Source: Embleya hyalina
Lineage (GTDB): Bacteria > Actinomycetota > Actinomycetes > Streptomycetales > Streptomycetaceae
Assembly: GCF_003967355.1 (NCBI RefSeq)
Contig: NZ_BIFH01000016.1
Span: forward strand, 1-64,000
Direction of reading: 5' to 3'
DNA length: 64,000 nucleotides
Numbering within the stretch: the stretch's first letter is position 1; each line of letters begins with the position of its first letter. Both the position numbers and the translations under genes were made by a program. Positions 25,308-33,847 of the stretch are shown here, in pieces. The notes under the pieces are model-generated. The model made no database searches. It worked only from the letters and a program-made list of their open reading frames with translations, and was not told where the DNA came from.

Positions 25308-26186
25308 ATGATGAGCACACGGCTACAAATCACGACGGTGCGCGCGCCCGGGGGCATGCCGGCGTTCCGGTACGACGAGGACGACCTGGATCGATTCCGC
25401 GACGTGCAGCGGTTGGCGTATCGGTGCGCAGAGCGGGTCGCGGCCTGGATCGAACCGGGCGTCACCGAGCGACAGACCGCCGCGCGCCTGGGGCGGGAGT
25501 TGGCGGCGGAGGGCGTCCGGGACTGCTTCCACATCCCGTTCGTGTGGTTCGGCGACCGCACCGCGTTCCGCGACTTCCGCACCCCGCTGCAGTTCTTCCC
25601 GAGCGGTCGGGTCCTGACCGAGGGCATGCCGTACGTGCTGGACTGCGCACCGATCGTGGACGGGTACACCGGCGACATCGGCTACGCGGGCAAGGTCGGC
25701 GAAAACCCGGTCTGGGACCGGGTCGTGGCCGATCTCGGCGCCTACCGCGAGCTGATCGTCGCCGAGGTACGCCGGCGCAGGCCGCTGGACGACGTGTATC
25801 GGGCGGTCGACGCACTGACCGTCGCGCACGGCTACGACAACCGGCATCAGGTTTATCCGGGGCGGGTGATCGCCCATCAGGTCACTCGGGTCACCCTGCG
25901 CCGGCCGATCGGGGTGAACGTACTCGGCTTCGGTGTGCGCACGATTCGCACCCTCGGCCGGGAGCTGATCGCCGAGCGGCTGCACGGGCGTTCGCCGCTG
26001 TGGGCGGACGGTCGGGCCTCGCGGCATGCGCCGACCCCGGGTCTGTGGGCGGTGGAACCGCACATCGCGCTGCGCGCGGTGGGCGCCAAATTCGAGGAGT
26101 TGCTGGTGGTCACCGACGACGACGCGTACTGGCTGGACGACGACGTGCCGCACGTTCGGCGGTTGCGCGAGGTGGGGTCGCGATGA
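25308..26186 (+). CDS. M24-family metallopeptidase-like protein
   Basis: A 292-residue pita-bread-fold protein. All five canonical metal ligands seem present: two Asp eleven residues apart in VLDCAPIVDGYTGDIG, a His in GRVIAHQVT, a Glu in WAVEPHI and a Glu in AKFEELLVVTDD. An insertion of about 50 residues lies between the His and first Glu (containing FGVRTIRTLGRELIAERL). Family members are aminopeptidases, prolidases or creatinases, but some lack peptidase activity. Its place between a redox pair and an EphD-like fusion is unusual. Two consecutive ATGs follow GAAGGCG; the stop overlaps the next start. Confidence 0.82.
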   Translation: MMSTRLQITTVRAPGGMPAFRYDEDDLDRFRDVQRLAYRCAERVAAWIEPGVTERQTAARLGRELAAEGVRDCFHIPFVWFGDRTAFRDFRTPLQFFPSGRVLTEGMPYVLDCAPIVDGYTGDIGYAGKVGENPVWDRVVADLGAYRELIVAEVRRRRPLDDVYRAVDALTVAHGYDNRHQVYPGRVIAHQVTRVTLRRPIGVNVLGFGVRTIRTLGRELIAERLHGRSPLWADGRASRHAPTPGLWAVEPHIALRAVGAKFEELLVVTDDDAYWLDDDVPHVRRLREVGSR

Positions 26187-28045
26187 CGGCGGGGGCCTCC
26201 GAAGGAGTCGTGAACGAAGGTGTCGGGGAGGCGGTCGGGGAGCCGGTCGGGGGAGTCGGCGAAATCGGGGAGACCGGGGAGAGCGGCGTCGTGCGGGCTC
26301 GGACCGTGGTGTCCGGCGGGGTCCGGCTCGCGGTGTACGAACAGGGGCCGGTGGAGGGCCCGTTGGTGCTGCTGGTGCACGGCTACCCGGACACACACCA
26401 CGTGTGGGACGACGTCGCCGCCGATCTGGCGCGGGACCACCGGGTGGTGCGCTACGACGTGCGCGGCGCGGGCGCGTCGGGGGCGCCCGGGAGTCGATAC
26501 GGCTATCGGCTGGAGCAGTTGGCCGCCGACCTGTTCGCCGTGCTGGACGCGGTGAGCCCGGATCGGCCGGCGCATCTGCTCGCCCACGACTGGGGTTCGA
26601 TCCAGGCGTGGGAGGCGGTCACCGACCGGGCCGGGCCGCGCCGGATCGCCTCGTACACCTCGATCTCCGGGCCGTGCCTGGACCACGTCGGACACTGGGC
26701 CCGGCGCCGACTGGCCCGGCCCACGCCCCGGCATCTGGGCCAACTCGCGGCCCAGTCGGCGCGTTCCTGGTATATCGCGGCGTTCCACCTGCCGATGCTC
26801 GCGCCCGCGGCCTGGCGGTCGGGGCTGGCGGCGCGTTGGGGCGGGCTGTTGGCTCGGGCCGAGGGGGTATGGCCGCGCGCGGGCCATCCGCAGGCCACGC
26901 TCGCCGACGACGCGGTGCGCGGTATCGCGCTGTACCGGGCCAACATGCTGCCCCGGATGCTGCTTCCGGGGCGGCGCGAGACGACCGTGCCGGTGCAGTT
27001 GATCACCCTCGCCGACGATCCGTATGTCGGTGCGGCGCTGTCCGAGGACCTGGACCGCTGGGTGCCCCGGTTGTGGCGGCGCACGGTCGCGGCCGGCCAC
27101 TGGTCGGCCCTGCTGGAGAAAGGCCCGACCGTGGCCCGGATGACCCGCGAATTCGCCGCCCACATCGACCACGGCACCACGACGCCCGACCTCGACGCGG
27201 CCCGACACCACGAACGGCCGCCGAGAAAGGACCCGTTCGCGGGTCGGCTCGCCCTGATCACCGGCGCGGGCGGCGGAATCGGCCGCGCCACGGCGGTCGC
27301 GTTCGCCGAACAGGGCGCCGACATCGTGGTGTGCGACGTCGACTCGGCCGGGGCCGAACGCACCGCCGAACTGGCCCGCCTGTACGGCCGCTCGGCACAC
27401 GTGTACCGCGTCGACGTGTCCGACGGCGCGGCCATGGACACCTTCGCGGCCAAGGTCGCGGCCGCACACGGCGTCCCGGACATCGTGGTCAACAACGCGG
27501 GCGTCGGCCACTACGGCACATTCCTGGCCACCACCGACGCCGAGTGGAAGCGGGTGTTGGACGTCAACCTGTGGGGCGTCATCCACGGCTGCCGGGCCTT
27601 CGGCACACTGTTGGCCGAACGGGGCGAGGGCGGCCACATCGTCAACATCGCGTCGGCGGCGGCATACACCCCGTCCAAACTGCTGGCGGCCTACGCGACC
27701 ACCAAGGCGGCGGTGTCCATGCTGTCGGACTGCCTCCGCGCCGAACTGGCCGGATCCGGCGTGCGGGTGACCACGATCCACCCGGGCATCGTCAACACCG
27801 GAATCACCCGCAGCACGACCTTCTCCGGAATGAGCGATACCGACCAGGCCGCACACCGAGAACGAGCATCCAGACTCTACGCCCGACGCAACTACCCCCC
27901 GGAAAAGGTGGCGGACCAAATCGTACGAGCAATCCGCCGCCACCATGCGGTAGCACCAATAACCCCGGAGGCCCGAACAGCCTGGTGGCTGAGCCGCCTA
28001 TCCCCGACAACAATGCGCTTCCTGGCCCGCACAGGCACCCCCTGA
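26183..28045 (+). CDS. EphD-like alpha/beta hydrolase-short-chain dehydrogenase fusion
   Basis: A 620-residue bifunctional protein. After a Gly/Glu-rich linker-like N-terminus (to about residue 38), the alpha/beta hydrolase domain has oxyanion segment LLVHGYPDTHHVWDD and nucleophile motif AHDWGS, where Asp replaces Ser as in epoxide hydrolases and dehalogenases. The SDR domain starts near residue 355 with TGAGGGIG, then NNAG, and catalytic YATTK. This order matches mycobacterial EphD (Rv2214c), an enzyme tied to epoxy-mycolate metabolism. Coupled by ATGA overlap to the M24 gene. Substrate here is unknown; streptomycetes lack mycolates. Confidence 0.88.
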   Translation: MTAGASEGVVNEGVGEAVGEPVGGVGEIGETGESGVVRARTVVSGGVRLAVYEQGPVEGPLVLLVHGYPDTHHVWDDVAADLARDHRVVRYDVRGAGASGAPGSRYGYRLEQLAADLFAVLDAVSPDRPAHLLAHDWGSIQAWEAVTDRAGPRRIASYTSISGPCLDHVGHWARRRLARPTPRHLGQLAAQSARSWYIAAFHLPMLAPAAWRSGLAARWGGLLARAEGVWPRAGHPQATLADDAVRGIALYRANMLPRMLLPGRRETTVPVQLITLADDPYVGAALSEDLDRWVPRLWRRTVAAGHWSALLEKGPTVARMTREFAAHIDHGTTTPDLDAARHHERPPRKDPFAGRLALITGAGGGIGRATAVAFAEQGADIVVCDVDSAGAERTAELARLYGRSAHVYRVDVSDGAAMDTFAAKVAAAHGVPDIVVNNAGVGHYGTFLATTDAEWKRVLDVNLWGVIHGCRAFGTLLAERGEGGHIVNIASAAAYTPSKLLAAYATTKAAVSMLSDCLRAELAGSGVRVTTIHPGIVNTGITRSTTFSGMSDTDQAAHRERASRLYARRNYPPEKVADQIVRAIRRHHAVAPITPEARTAWWLSRLSPTTMRFLARTGTP

Positions 28046-28077
28046 CCAACCGCACCAAAACCCGACGGGCAGCGGCG

Positions 28078-28310
28078 GCGAGCGGGAAGGACGGTCGGGT
28101 CGGGTCCGCCGGGGCGCCTTCCCGAGCAGTCAGGTCATCCTCGACGGACGTTGCGCCTTTGGTCACGGGCGCTGCTGCGGTCCGGCTCGTGGAGTGGGCC
28201 GCCGCCGGCGTGCGGGGCTCGGAGGCTTGGGGCTTCCGACGAGACGGGTGCGTTGGTCGGCGAAAAACCGGCCCGGCAGCGGCGGGCAGGGAAGGTGCTC
28301 GGGTCGGGTC
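28078..28310 (-). repeat. Dispersed repeat family B, copy 2 (inverted)
   Basis: The reverse complement reads through GCCGGTTTTTCGCCGACCAA, GCACGCCGGCGGCGGCCCA, then GGCGCAACGTCCGTCGAGGA and TGACCTGACTGCTCGGGAAG. These words recur in the same order in copies 3 and 4. The start of a further unit follows it. Confidence 0.75.
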
Positions 28311-28744
28311 TGCCGGGGAGCCTTTGCGGGTGGGTCAGGGTATTTCGGGGGCGTTGGGAAGAGGTTGGGGTTTGGAACCGGATCTTCGCGGGTGGTTGTG
28401 GGCTTCGAGTTTTCGGTGACCTGCGGTTTTGCATGGTCGGGGCGGAAAGTCGGGCGTCGAGTGCCGGTTTCGCGTGCCTCGGCTCCCTCAACGCCGGTGT
28501 GGGCGCCGAAATCACTCAATTGGAGCCGACTTCGGGCGCTGCGACCTCACACAGGCCGTCGAGAAGACCGAAAGTGCCTGGTGGGTGTCGGAACCGGATT
28601 CAGAGGCACTCGAAACGGCTCCTCTTCGCGCTGACCTGCGGTTTTCTCTCCTGCCGAGGCTCCGGCATCCCACGCCGTTCAGATCTGTGAACCCCTGTCA
28701 CCCAAATGCCCACCACACACCGAAGACACCCGGCCACTCGGGAA

Positions 28745-28945
28745 GGCTCCCGGTCAGACTCGACCCGATCGCCCTCCCCGCCTGCCACTGCCAAGCCGGC
28801 TTTCGCCGAGCAACACGCCCGTCTCGTCGAGAGCTTCGGGTTTCGGAGCCCCGAACGCCGGCGGCGGCCCGCCCAACGCCCCAGGCTGGCCCCGCACCAG
28901 CCCCCGCGACCGAAGGCGCAACGTCCGTCGAGGATGACCTGACTA
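28745..28945 (+). repeat. Dispersed repeat family B, copy 3
   Basis: It shares TTTCGCCGAGCAACACGCCC with copy 1, and GGCGCAACGTCCGTCGAGGA followed by TGACCTGACTACTCGGG with copy 2. It is tandem with copy 4 at a 209-bp period. Confidence 0.75.
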
Positions 28946-28954
28946 CTCGGGGAG

Positions 28955-29130
28955 GTGCCCTCGGCGGACTCGACCCGACCCCCTCCCTGCCTGCCGCTGC
29001 GGGCTGGTTTTTCGCCGACCAACGCATCCGCCTCGACGGGAGCCCCAAGTCTCGGAGCCCCGCGCGCCGGCGGCGGCCCACCCCACGACCCGGGCCGGCC
29101 CGCGGCCCAACGCGCAACGTCCGTCGAGGG
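28955..29130 (+). repeat. Dispersed repeat family B, copy 4
   Basis: It repeats copy 3 from GACTCGACCCGA through TTTTTCGCCGACCAACGC and GCGCGCCGGCGGCGGCCCA to CGCAACGTCCGTCGAGG. It ends about 60 bp before the stop of the MFS gene. Confidence 0.75.
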
Positions 29131-29194
29131 CGCGCGGTGGGCTCGGGCCGGACGCCGTGTGGGGCTTGGCTTGGGTCGGAAGGTCGGGGTTGGG

Positions 29195-30388
29195 TCAGAT
29201 GTGTTGGGTGGGGGTGGGGAGTTGGGGCTTGGGGTCACGGTGGTGGGGCCGGTGGGTTGTTGCTGCCACCGTCAGGGCCAGGAGCGTCAGGGCCGCGCTG
29301 GTTGCGAGGGGGGCTCGATAGCCGAGGTCGGCGTCGATGGTCAGGCCGCCGAGCCAGGGTCCCAGGGTGCCGCCGATGTTGAAGGCGGAGGTGGCCAGGG
29401 CGCCGGCCAGGCCGGAGGTGTCCTGGGAGAGGCGAAGTACGCGGGCAATCAGGGCCGTTCCGGTCGCGAAGGCGAGCATGCCCTGGATGGCGATCAGGGT
29501 GATCGCCGCCCACGGGGTGGCCGCGGTGTAGGCGAACACGGCCCAGCCGACGGCCGAGGCGACCATCCCCCACCCGATCACCCGGGTCGGTCGCCGGTCG
29601 ATGATGCGGCCCGCGACGGTGACACCGACGAACGAGCCGACCCCGAACAGGGCGAGGGCGATCGGGACCCAGCCGTCGCCCAGGCCGGTGACCTCGGTGA
29701 TCACCGGCTCGAAGTAGGAGAACGCGCAGAACGTGGCGCCCTGGACGAGGGCCATCACCGACAGGGTCAGCAGCAGCGGCCGGGTGAACAGGGCCCGCAG
29801 TTCCCGACGGGCGTGCACCGGCGGGCCCGACTGCGCCGGCGGTGCGTGGTTCGGGATGGTTCGGGCGATGGCGAGCACGGCCGGCAGCGACACCAGGGCC
29901 ACCGCCCAGAACGCCGCGCGCCAGCCCCACCGGTCGCCCAGGAGCGCGCCGGCCGGTACGCCGACCACGCAGGCGATGGTGACGCCGCCGACCACCACCG
30001 AAGTGGCGCGGGCCCGCTGTTCGGGTCGGACCAGGTCGATCGCGGTCACCAGGGCGACCGCCCAGAAGCCGGCGTTGGCCAGTGCGCCGAGCACGCGAGT
30101 GGCCAGCAGAACCGCGTAGTTCGGGGTGAGCGCGCCCACCACGTGCGCGGCGATGAACACGCACAGGAAGAACAGCAGCGCCCGGCGGCGTGGTTGTCGG
30201 CGACCGATCAGCGCCATCGCGGGCGCGCCCACCACCATCCCGATGGCGAAGGCCGAGGTGAGCAGTCCGGCGGTGGGAATGGACACGTGCAGATCGTCGG
30301 CGATGCCCGAAAGCAGGCCGGAGAGCATGAACTCCGAGGTGCCCTGGGCGAAGACCGCGAGCCCGAGCACATATACGGCGAATGGCAT
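29195..30388 (-). CDS. MFS exporter, DHA1 family (chloramphenicol-exporter-like)
   Basis: A 397-residue 12-helix transporter. TM1 begins PFAVYVLGLAVFAQGTSEFMLSGLL, the hallmark of the Cmx/CmlR and PbuE/AraJ-like DHA1 exporters. Motif A-like GRRQPRRRALL follows TM2, and the antiporter motif C is visible in GVTIACVVGVPAGALLGDRWGWRAAFW. It may export chloramphenicol-like or other small molecules, but substrate cannot be predicted. The ATG start is the first in-frame codon with TM1 directly following. It diverges from argF. Confidence 0.88.
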   Translation of the reverse strand: MPFAVYVLGLAVFAQGTSEFMLSGLLSGIADDLHVSIPTAGLLTSAFAIGMVVGAPAMALIGRRQPRRRALLFFLCVFIAAHVVGALTPNYAVLLATRVLGALANAGFWAVALVTAIDLVRPEQRARATSVVVGGVTIACVVGVPAGALLGDRWGWRAAFWAVALVSLPAVLAIARTIPNHAPPAQSGPPVHARRELRALFTRPLLLTLSVMALVQGATFCAFSYFEPVITEVTGLGDGWVPIALALFGVGSFVGVTVAGRIIDRRPTRVIGWGMVASAVGWAVFAYTAATPWAAITLIAIQGMLAFATGTALIARVLRLSQDTSGLAGALATSAFNIGGTLGPWLGGLTIDADLGYRAPLATSAALTLLALTVAATTHRPHHRDPKPQLPTPTQHI

Positions 30389-30781
30389 GACAAAACCCCA
30401 TGGACGTCCGATGGATTACCTCACGGCTCGACACCGGCGACTCCGGTGGCGGCCATGTCCGAGGACGCCCGCGGCCATTGCGGCCACGCGGCTTCAGCTC
30501 ATCGACAGGGAATCGGCCACCGGCTCACCGGCGGCCGTCGTCTGTCCGACTCGGGGTTGCGCACGGGGGCGAAGCTACCAGTCCCGATCACGGCATCTCC
30601 ACCGGGTTTTCGCTCTTCGCTCCGTTCGGGCCGCCCGCGGCCGGGTGACATCCCGTCAGATCCGTCAGACCCATCAGACCATGCCGGAAAAGGGCCACCA
30701 TTTTCGGCCCCGATCGTGCATGATGATGCTGCATCAGGAATATTCATGCATCACCATCAAGACATCGAATCGAGGTCACCC
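30389..30781. other. Divergent intergenic region between MFS exporter gene and argF
   Basis: It holds the MFS promoter on the minus strand and the argF control region at its right end (30717-30755). The middle 250 bases show no coding frame or recognised element. Confidence 0.5.
30717..30753 (+). promoter_or_regulatory. Putative ARG box cluster (ArgR operator) upstream of argF
   Basis: An AT-rich patch contains TGCATGATGATGCTGCATCA and ATATTCATGCATCA, about 30 bp before the argF start. Repeated TGCAT/ATGCA half-sites and ATTCATGCA resemble ArgR boxes of bacterial arginine biosynthesis genes. The left half of the 18-bp E. coli-type consensus is poorly matched, so the exact box is uncertain. 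Confidence 0.55.
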
Positions 30782-31765
30782 ATGGGGTTCTCCACCCTCA
30801 AGGGCCGCAACCTGCTCTCGCTCCTGGACGTGAACGCCGCAGAGATCGGCGAGTTGCTGGATCGGGCCGGGGATCTGAAGGAGCGGGCCGCGTGCGGGGA
30901 GCGAGTGCCGGTGCTCGCGGGGCGCAATATCGCGTTGATCTTTCTCAAGCCCTCGTGCCGCACCCGGGTCTCGTTCGTCGTCGCGGCGACGCAGTCCGGT
31001 GCGCATCCGGAGTTCTTCGGTCGCGAGGACATCCGATTCGGGATCAAGGAGTCCGTGCGCGATATCGCCCAGGTGTTCGGGCGGGTCTTCGACGGGGTGA
31101 TGTTCCGCGGCTTCGAGCATACGACCATCGCCGAGTTCGCCGCGCACGCGGGGGTGCCGGTGTGGAACGGGCTGTGCGACACCTACCATCCGACCCAGGT
31201 GCTCGCCGACCTGCTCACGCTGCGGGAGAACTTCGGCGAACTCCACGGCCTGCCCGTCACGTACGTCGGCGACGGCCGCAACAACGTGGCCCGCACCCTG
31301 GCCGTCGCCGCCGTCAAGCTCGGCCTCGACCTGCGCGTCCTGGCCCCGGAGCCGCTGCACCCGGACCCCGCGTCGATCGCCGAGCTGCTCGCCGGGGCCG
31401 AGTCGTCGCGGGCCGCGATCACCGTCACCGCGTCGCCGGCGGAGGCGCTGGCCGGGTCGGCCGCGGTGTACGGCGACGTGTGGGTGTCCATGGGCGAGGA
31501 GGAGCAGACCGACCGTCGCATCGAGCTGCTGCGCGACCTGAAGGTCACGCCCGAGCTGATGGCCCGCACCGGCCGCACCGACACCGTCTACCTGCACTGC
31601 CTGCCCGCGTTCCACGACCTGGAGACCGAGACCGCGCGGGCCCGTCCCGACCTCCGCGAGGTGGCGGACGAGGTCTTCGAGGGCCCGCGCAGCCGGGTGT
31701 TCGACCAGTCGGAGAACCGCATGCACACCGCCAAGGCCCTGATGCAACTCACCATCGCGGGCTGA
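30782..31765 (+). CDS. argF: Ornithine carbamoyltransferase
   Basis: A 327-residue cytosolic enzyme making citrulline from ornithine and carbamoyl phosphate. The carbamoyl-phosphate-binding STRT motif appears here as SCRTRVSF (about residues 58-65). DTYHPTQVLADLLT (HPxQ) follows, then the ornithine loop SMGEEEQ and the catalytic HCLPA. SCRTR instead of STRTR is a notable variant of the carbamoyl-phosphate loop, seen in some OTCs. It stands alone, away from other arg genes, and follows ARG-box-like sequences. The ATG at 30782 aligns with the usual start (FSTLKGRNLLSLLD). Confidence 0.93.
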   Translation: MGFSTLKGRNLLSLLDVNAAEIGELLDRAGDLKERAACGERVPVLAGRNIALIFLKPSCRTRVSFVVAATQSGAHPEFFGREDIRFGIKESVRDIAQVFGRVFDGVMFRGFEHTTIAEFAAHAGVPVWNGLCDTYHPTQVLADLLTLRENFGELHGLPVTYVGDGRNNVARTLAVAAVKLGLDLRVLAPEPLHPDPASIAELLAGAESSRAAITVTASPAEALAGSAAVYGDVWVSMGEEEQTDRRIELLRDLKVTPELMARTGRTDTVYLHCLPAFHDLETETARARPDLREVADEVFEGPRSRVFDQSENRMHTAKALMQLTIAG

Positions 31766-31898
31766 ACGGTCGCGCACGCCCCAAGGAGTCCACACCGATC
31801 GAACCGGGCCGACCGGGCCGAGCGGCCCCGCCGTTCCCACCGACCACGCGGGCCCCACGAATCGCGCGGTCGCGCCCGACAACCCCGCCCACGAACAC

Positions 31899-31930
31899 CG
31901 GGCCCCGGCGGGTGGCACCGCCGGGGCCCG
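31899..31930. terminator. Bidirectional hairpin terminator after argF
   Basis: A perfect 13-bp stem CGGGCCCCGGCGG (31899-31911) with CCGCCGGGGCCCG (31918-31930) and a 6-nt loop lies between the convergent stops at 31765 and 31961. Confidence 0.78.
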
Positions 31931-31960
31931 TGATCGACTCGCCTCCCCCGGCGATGTCGA

Positions 31961-32812
31961 TCAGATCCGCTGCCACAGGGCCGGCACGTTCGGCGGCTCC
32001 CATCCCGACAGTGCCGTGTGCCCTTGCAGGCAGCGGTAGTTCTGGCCGCCATAGGACACCGTGGCCCCGGCGGCGTAGTTGGTGCCCGCCCGCCAGCTGC
32101 CGCCCGGCGGGTTCGTCGGCGGCTCGCTCGTGGGCGGCTCGCTCGTCGGCGGCTGGCTCGTCGGCGGGACGCCGGCGATGTTGAGCACGAAGTCGAAGGT
32201 CGCCTCCTTGCCGCCGTTGCCGTTGCGCACGTTCATCAACAGCCGCGCGTCGAAGATCGTGTCGGTGTTGTTGCGCGGCTCGCCCGGGAAGTAGGTCTGC
32301 GTGGTCAGGATCCCGCGGTTGGGCGCCTGGACCTTCATGTGCAGGTGCCGGGTACGGCCCGGGTACAGACCCGGTACCACCGTGGTCAGCGAGTACGCGC
32401 CCTGCGCGTTGGTGAACTGGTGGCCGCGGAAGGTGTATCCGACGTTGTCGTACTCGCCGTTGGTGTCCGCCTGCCAGAAGTCGAGCAGCACGTTGGCCAG
32501 TGGCTGACACGCGCGGTTGAACACGAAGCCGGACACCGTCAGCGGCGTGCCGGCGCCGGTGAGTACCGACCGCAGCGGGGAGTTGGGCTTGAAGTACGGT
32601 CCTTCGGTCTGGTCGATGGTGGGCGCGTCGCCGTCGTGGCAGAACGGCGTCGGGGCCAACGGCCCGCCACTGTTGCGCTGCGCCCGGGCCAGCGCGGGCA
32701 CGCCGCCGATCAGCAGCGGCAGCGGAGCGGCGATCAGCGCCGCCTTGAGCAGATTCTTTCGGGTGATGCCGCGCGCGGCGGGCTCGTCCTGATCGGTGAT
32801 CTCGGGGTCCAT
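31961..32812 (-). CDS. Secreted intradiol dioxygenase with C-terminal CBM5/12
   Basis: A 283-residue exported enzyme. A Tat-like signal (TRKNLLKAALIAAPLPLLIGG; RK in place of RR) ends near residue 44. The intradiol ring-cleavage domain shows all four Fe(III) ligands: Tyr in EGPYFKPN, Tyr near YPGRTR, and two His in RHLHMKV. A Pro/Thr/Ser linker (PPTSQPPTSEPPTSEPP) leads to a CBM5/12 module (WRAGTNYAAGATVSYGG ... GHTALSGWEPP). The architecture matches Streptomyces sp. SirexAA-E SACTE_2871, an extracellular dioxygenase implicated in attack on lignin-derived catechols at polymer surfaces. It neighbours chitinases and an LPMO. Confidence 0.92.
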   Translation of the reverse strand: MDPEITDQDEPAARGITRKNLLKAALIAAPLPLLIGGVPALARAQRNSGGPLAPTPFCHDGDAPTIDQTEGPYFKPNSPLRSVLTGAGTPLTVSGFVFNRACQPLANVLLDFWQADTNGEYDNVGYTFRGHQFTNAQGAYSLTTVVPGLYPGRTRHLHMKVQAPNRGILTTQTYFPGEPRNNTDTIFDARLLMNVRNGNGGKEATFDFVLNIAGVPPTSQPPTSEPPTSEPPTNPPGGSWRAGTNYAAGATVSYGGQNYRCLQGHTALSGWEPPNVPALWQRI

Positions 32813-32890
32813 GTCGACTCCTCGGCGAGGGGACGGGCGGGCAGCGTCGACGAATCGATCCGCCCGCTCGCGATTGGTCTGAACCTATGC

Positions 32891-33847
32891 TCACCGGTTG
32901 CGGGCGTCGATGGACAAAGCACGGCTCTCGTGGTGCTTCGCGTTGATCTCGCGGCGATACTCCCCCGGGGTGCTCCCGGTCTCCCGGCGGAAGAACCGGC
33001 AGAAGTACGCGGGGTCCGCGAAACCCACCCGGTCCGCGACTTGACGCACTGTCAGATCACTGCCTGCGAGCAGCCGTTTGGCCTCCACCACCTGCGCCTG
33101 GCGGATGATCCGGCCGGGGGTGCGGCCGGTGGCGGTCTTCACCGCGTGGTTGAGATGGCCCACCGAGACGCCGAGGCGGTCGGCGTACGCACCGACCGTA
33201 CGCTCGACCGGATCCGGATCCGGCGGGCCGTCCAGGAGCCGGGCGAAGCGCTGGGCGAGCGCCGCGGTCGGCCCCGGATCGGGCTGTCCCGGATCCGACC
33301 GCCTCGCGTCCCGCCGGGAGTCGGGACCGTCCCACACCGCCAGTCGGGCCGCACGCAGGATCAGCACGTGCAGATACGCCTGCAGCACCGGAATGAATCC
33401 CACACCCTGTTCGGCGTACTCGCGGCGCATTTCGGCCACCACGCCCAGCAGTCCGGGCGCCGCCTCCGGCGTGGGCCGCAACCGCGCACAGCCGGCCAGG
33501 TCGCGGACGGTGTCCCGGTCCTCGGGGTGGGCGAACAGGAAGTCGTCGTTGAACAGCACCACCCAGCCGGAGAGTTCGTGCATGCGATGCCAGAAGTGCA
33601 CCTGGCCGGGGGCGATGAAGAACAACTGCGGCGGAGACACCGACCGGGGCACCAGATCCAATACGTGGGTACCGCGCCCACCGGTGACGATGGCGATCTC
33701 GTAGAAGGTGTGCCGGTGCGGGAAATCGGCCCGGGACAGTGGGCCGATGCTGTCGAACGAGCCGACGGCGAACGGCAGGACGCTCGGCGCGGGTACCTCG
33801 AGGCGATGCAGCGGAACCGCCGGGCGGAGTTGGGTGGACGCGGTCAT
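32891..33847 (-). CDS. AraC-family transcriptional regulator
   Basis: A 318-residue regulator. The N-terminal cupin-like sensor (HRHTFYEIAIVTGGRGTHVLDL, residues about 42-63) is followed by a helical linker. The C-terminal double HTH has LGVSVGHLNHAVKTATGRTPGRII and LTVRQVADRVGFADPAYFCRFFRRETGSTPGEYR. It ends 78 bp before the dioxygenase gene on the same strand, so it probably controls and may be co-transcribed with it. The inducer is unknown; a phenolic or sugar ligand would fit the context. Confidence 0.9.
   Translation of the reverse strand: MTASTQLRPAVPLHRLEVPAPSVLPFAVGSFDSIGPLSRADFPHRHTFYEIAIVTGGRGTHVLDLVPRSVSPPQLFFIAPGQVHFWHRMHELSGWVVLFNDDFLFAHPEDRDTVRDLAGCARLRPTPEAAPGLLGVVAEMRREYAEQGVGFIPVLQAYLHVLILRAARLAVWDGPDSRRDARRSDPGQPDPGPTAALAQRFARLLDGPPDPDPVERTVGAYADRLGVSVGHLNHAVKTATGRTPGRIIRQAQVVEAKRLLAGSDLTVRQVADRVGFADPAYFCRFFRRETGSTPGEYRREINAKHHESRALSIDARNR

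Larger units (their letters stand above)
28046..29194. other. Gene-free repeat island between the EphD-like gene and an MFS gene
   Basis: About 1.15 kb with no convincing gene and visibly lower GC in the middle (28330-28700). It holds repeat family B in inverted arrangement (minus copy at 28.1-28.3 kb, two tandem plus copies at 28.75-29.13 kb). A second direct repeat also occurs: TGACCTGCGGTTTT at 28417 and 28632, with GAACCGGAT and TCTTCGCG preceding both. Confidence 0.7.

Noticed and set aside
28046-29194. Insertion sequence or transposon in the repeat island
   Set aside because: No transposase or integrase motifs, no clear terminal repeats with target duplications.
30400-30780. Small coding frames upstream of argF
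   Set aside because: They show shadow composition, have no ribosome sites, and overlap the probable divergent promoters.
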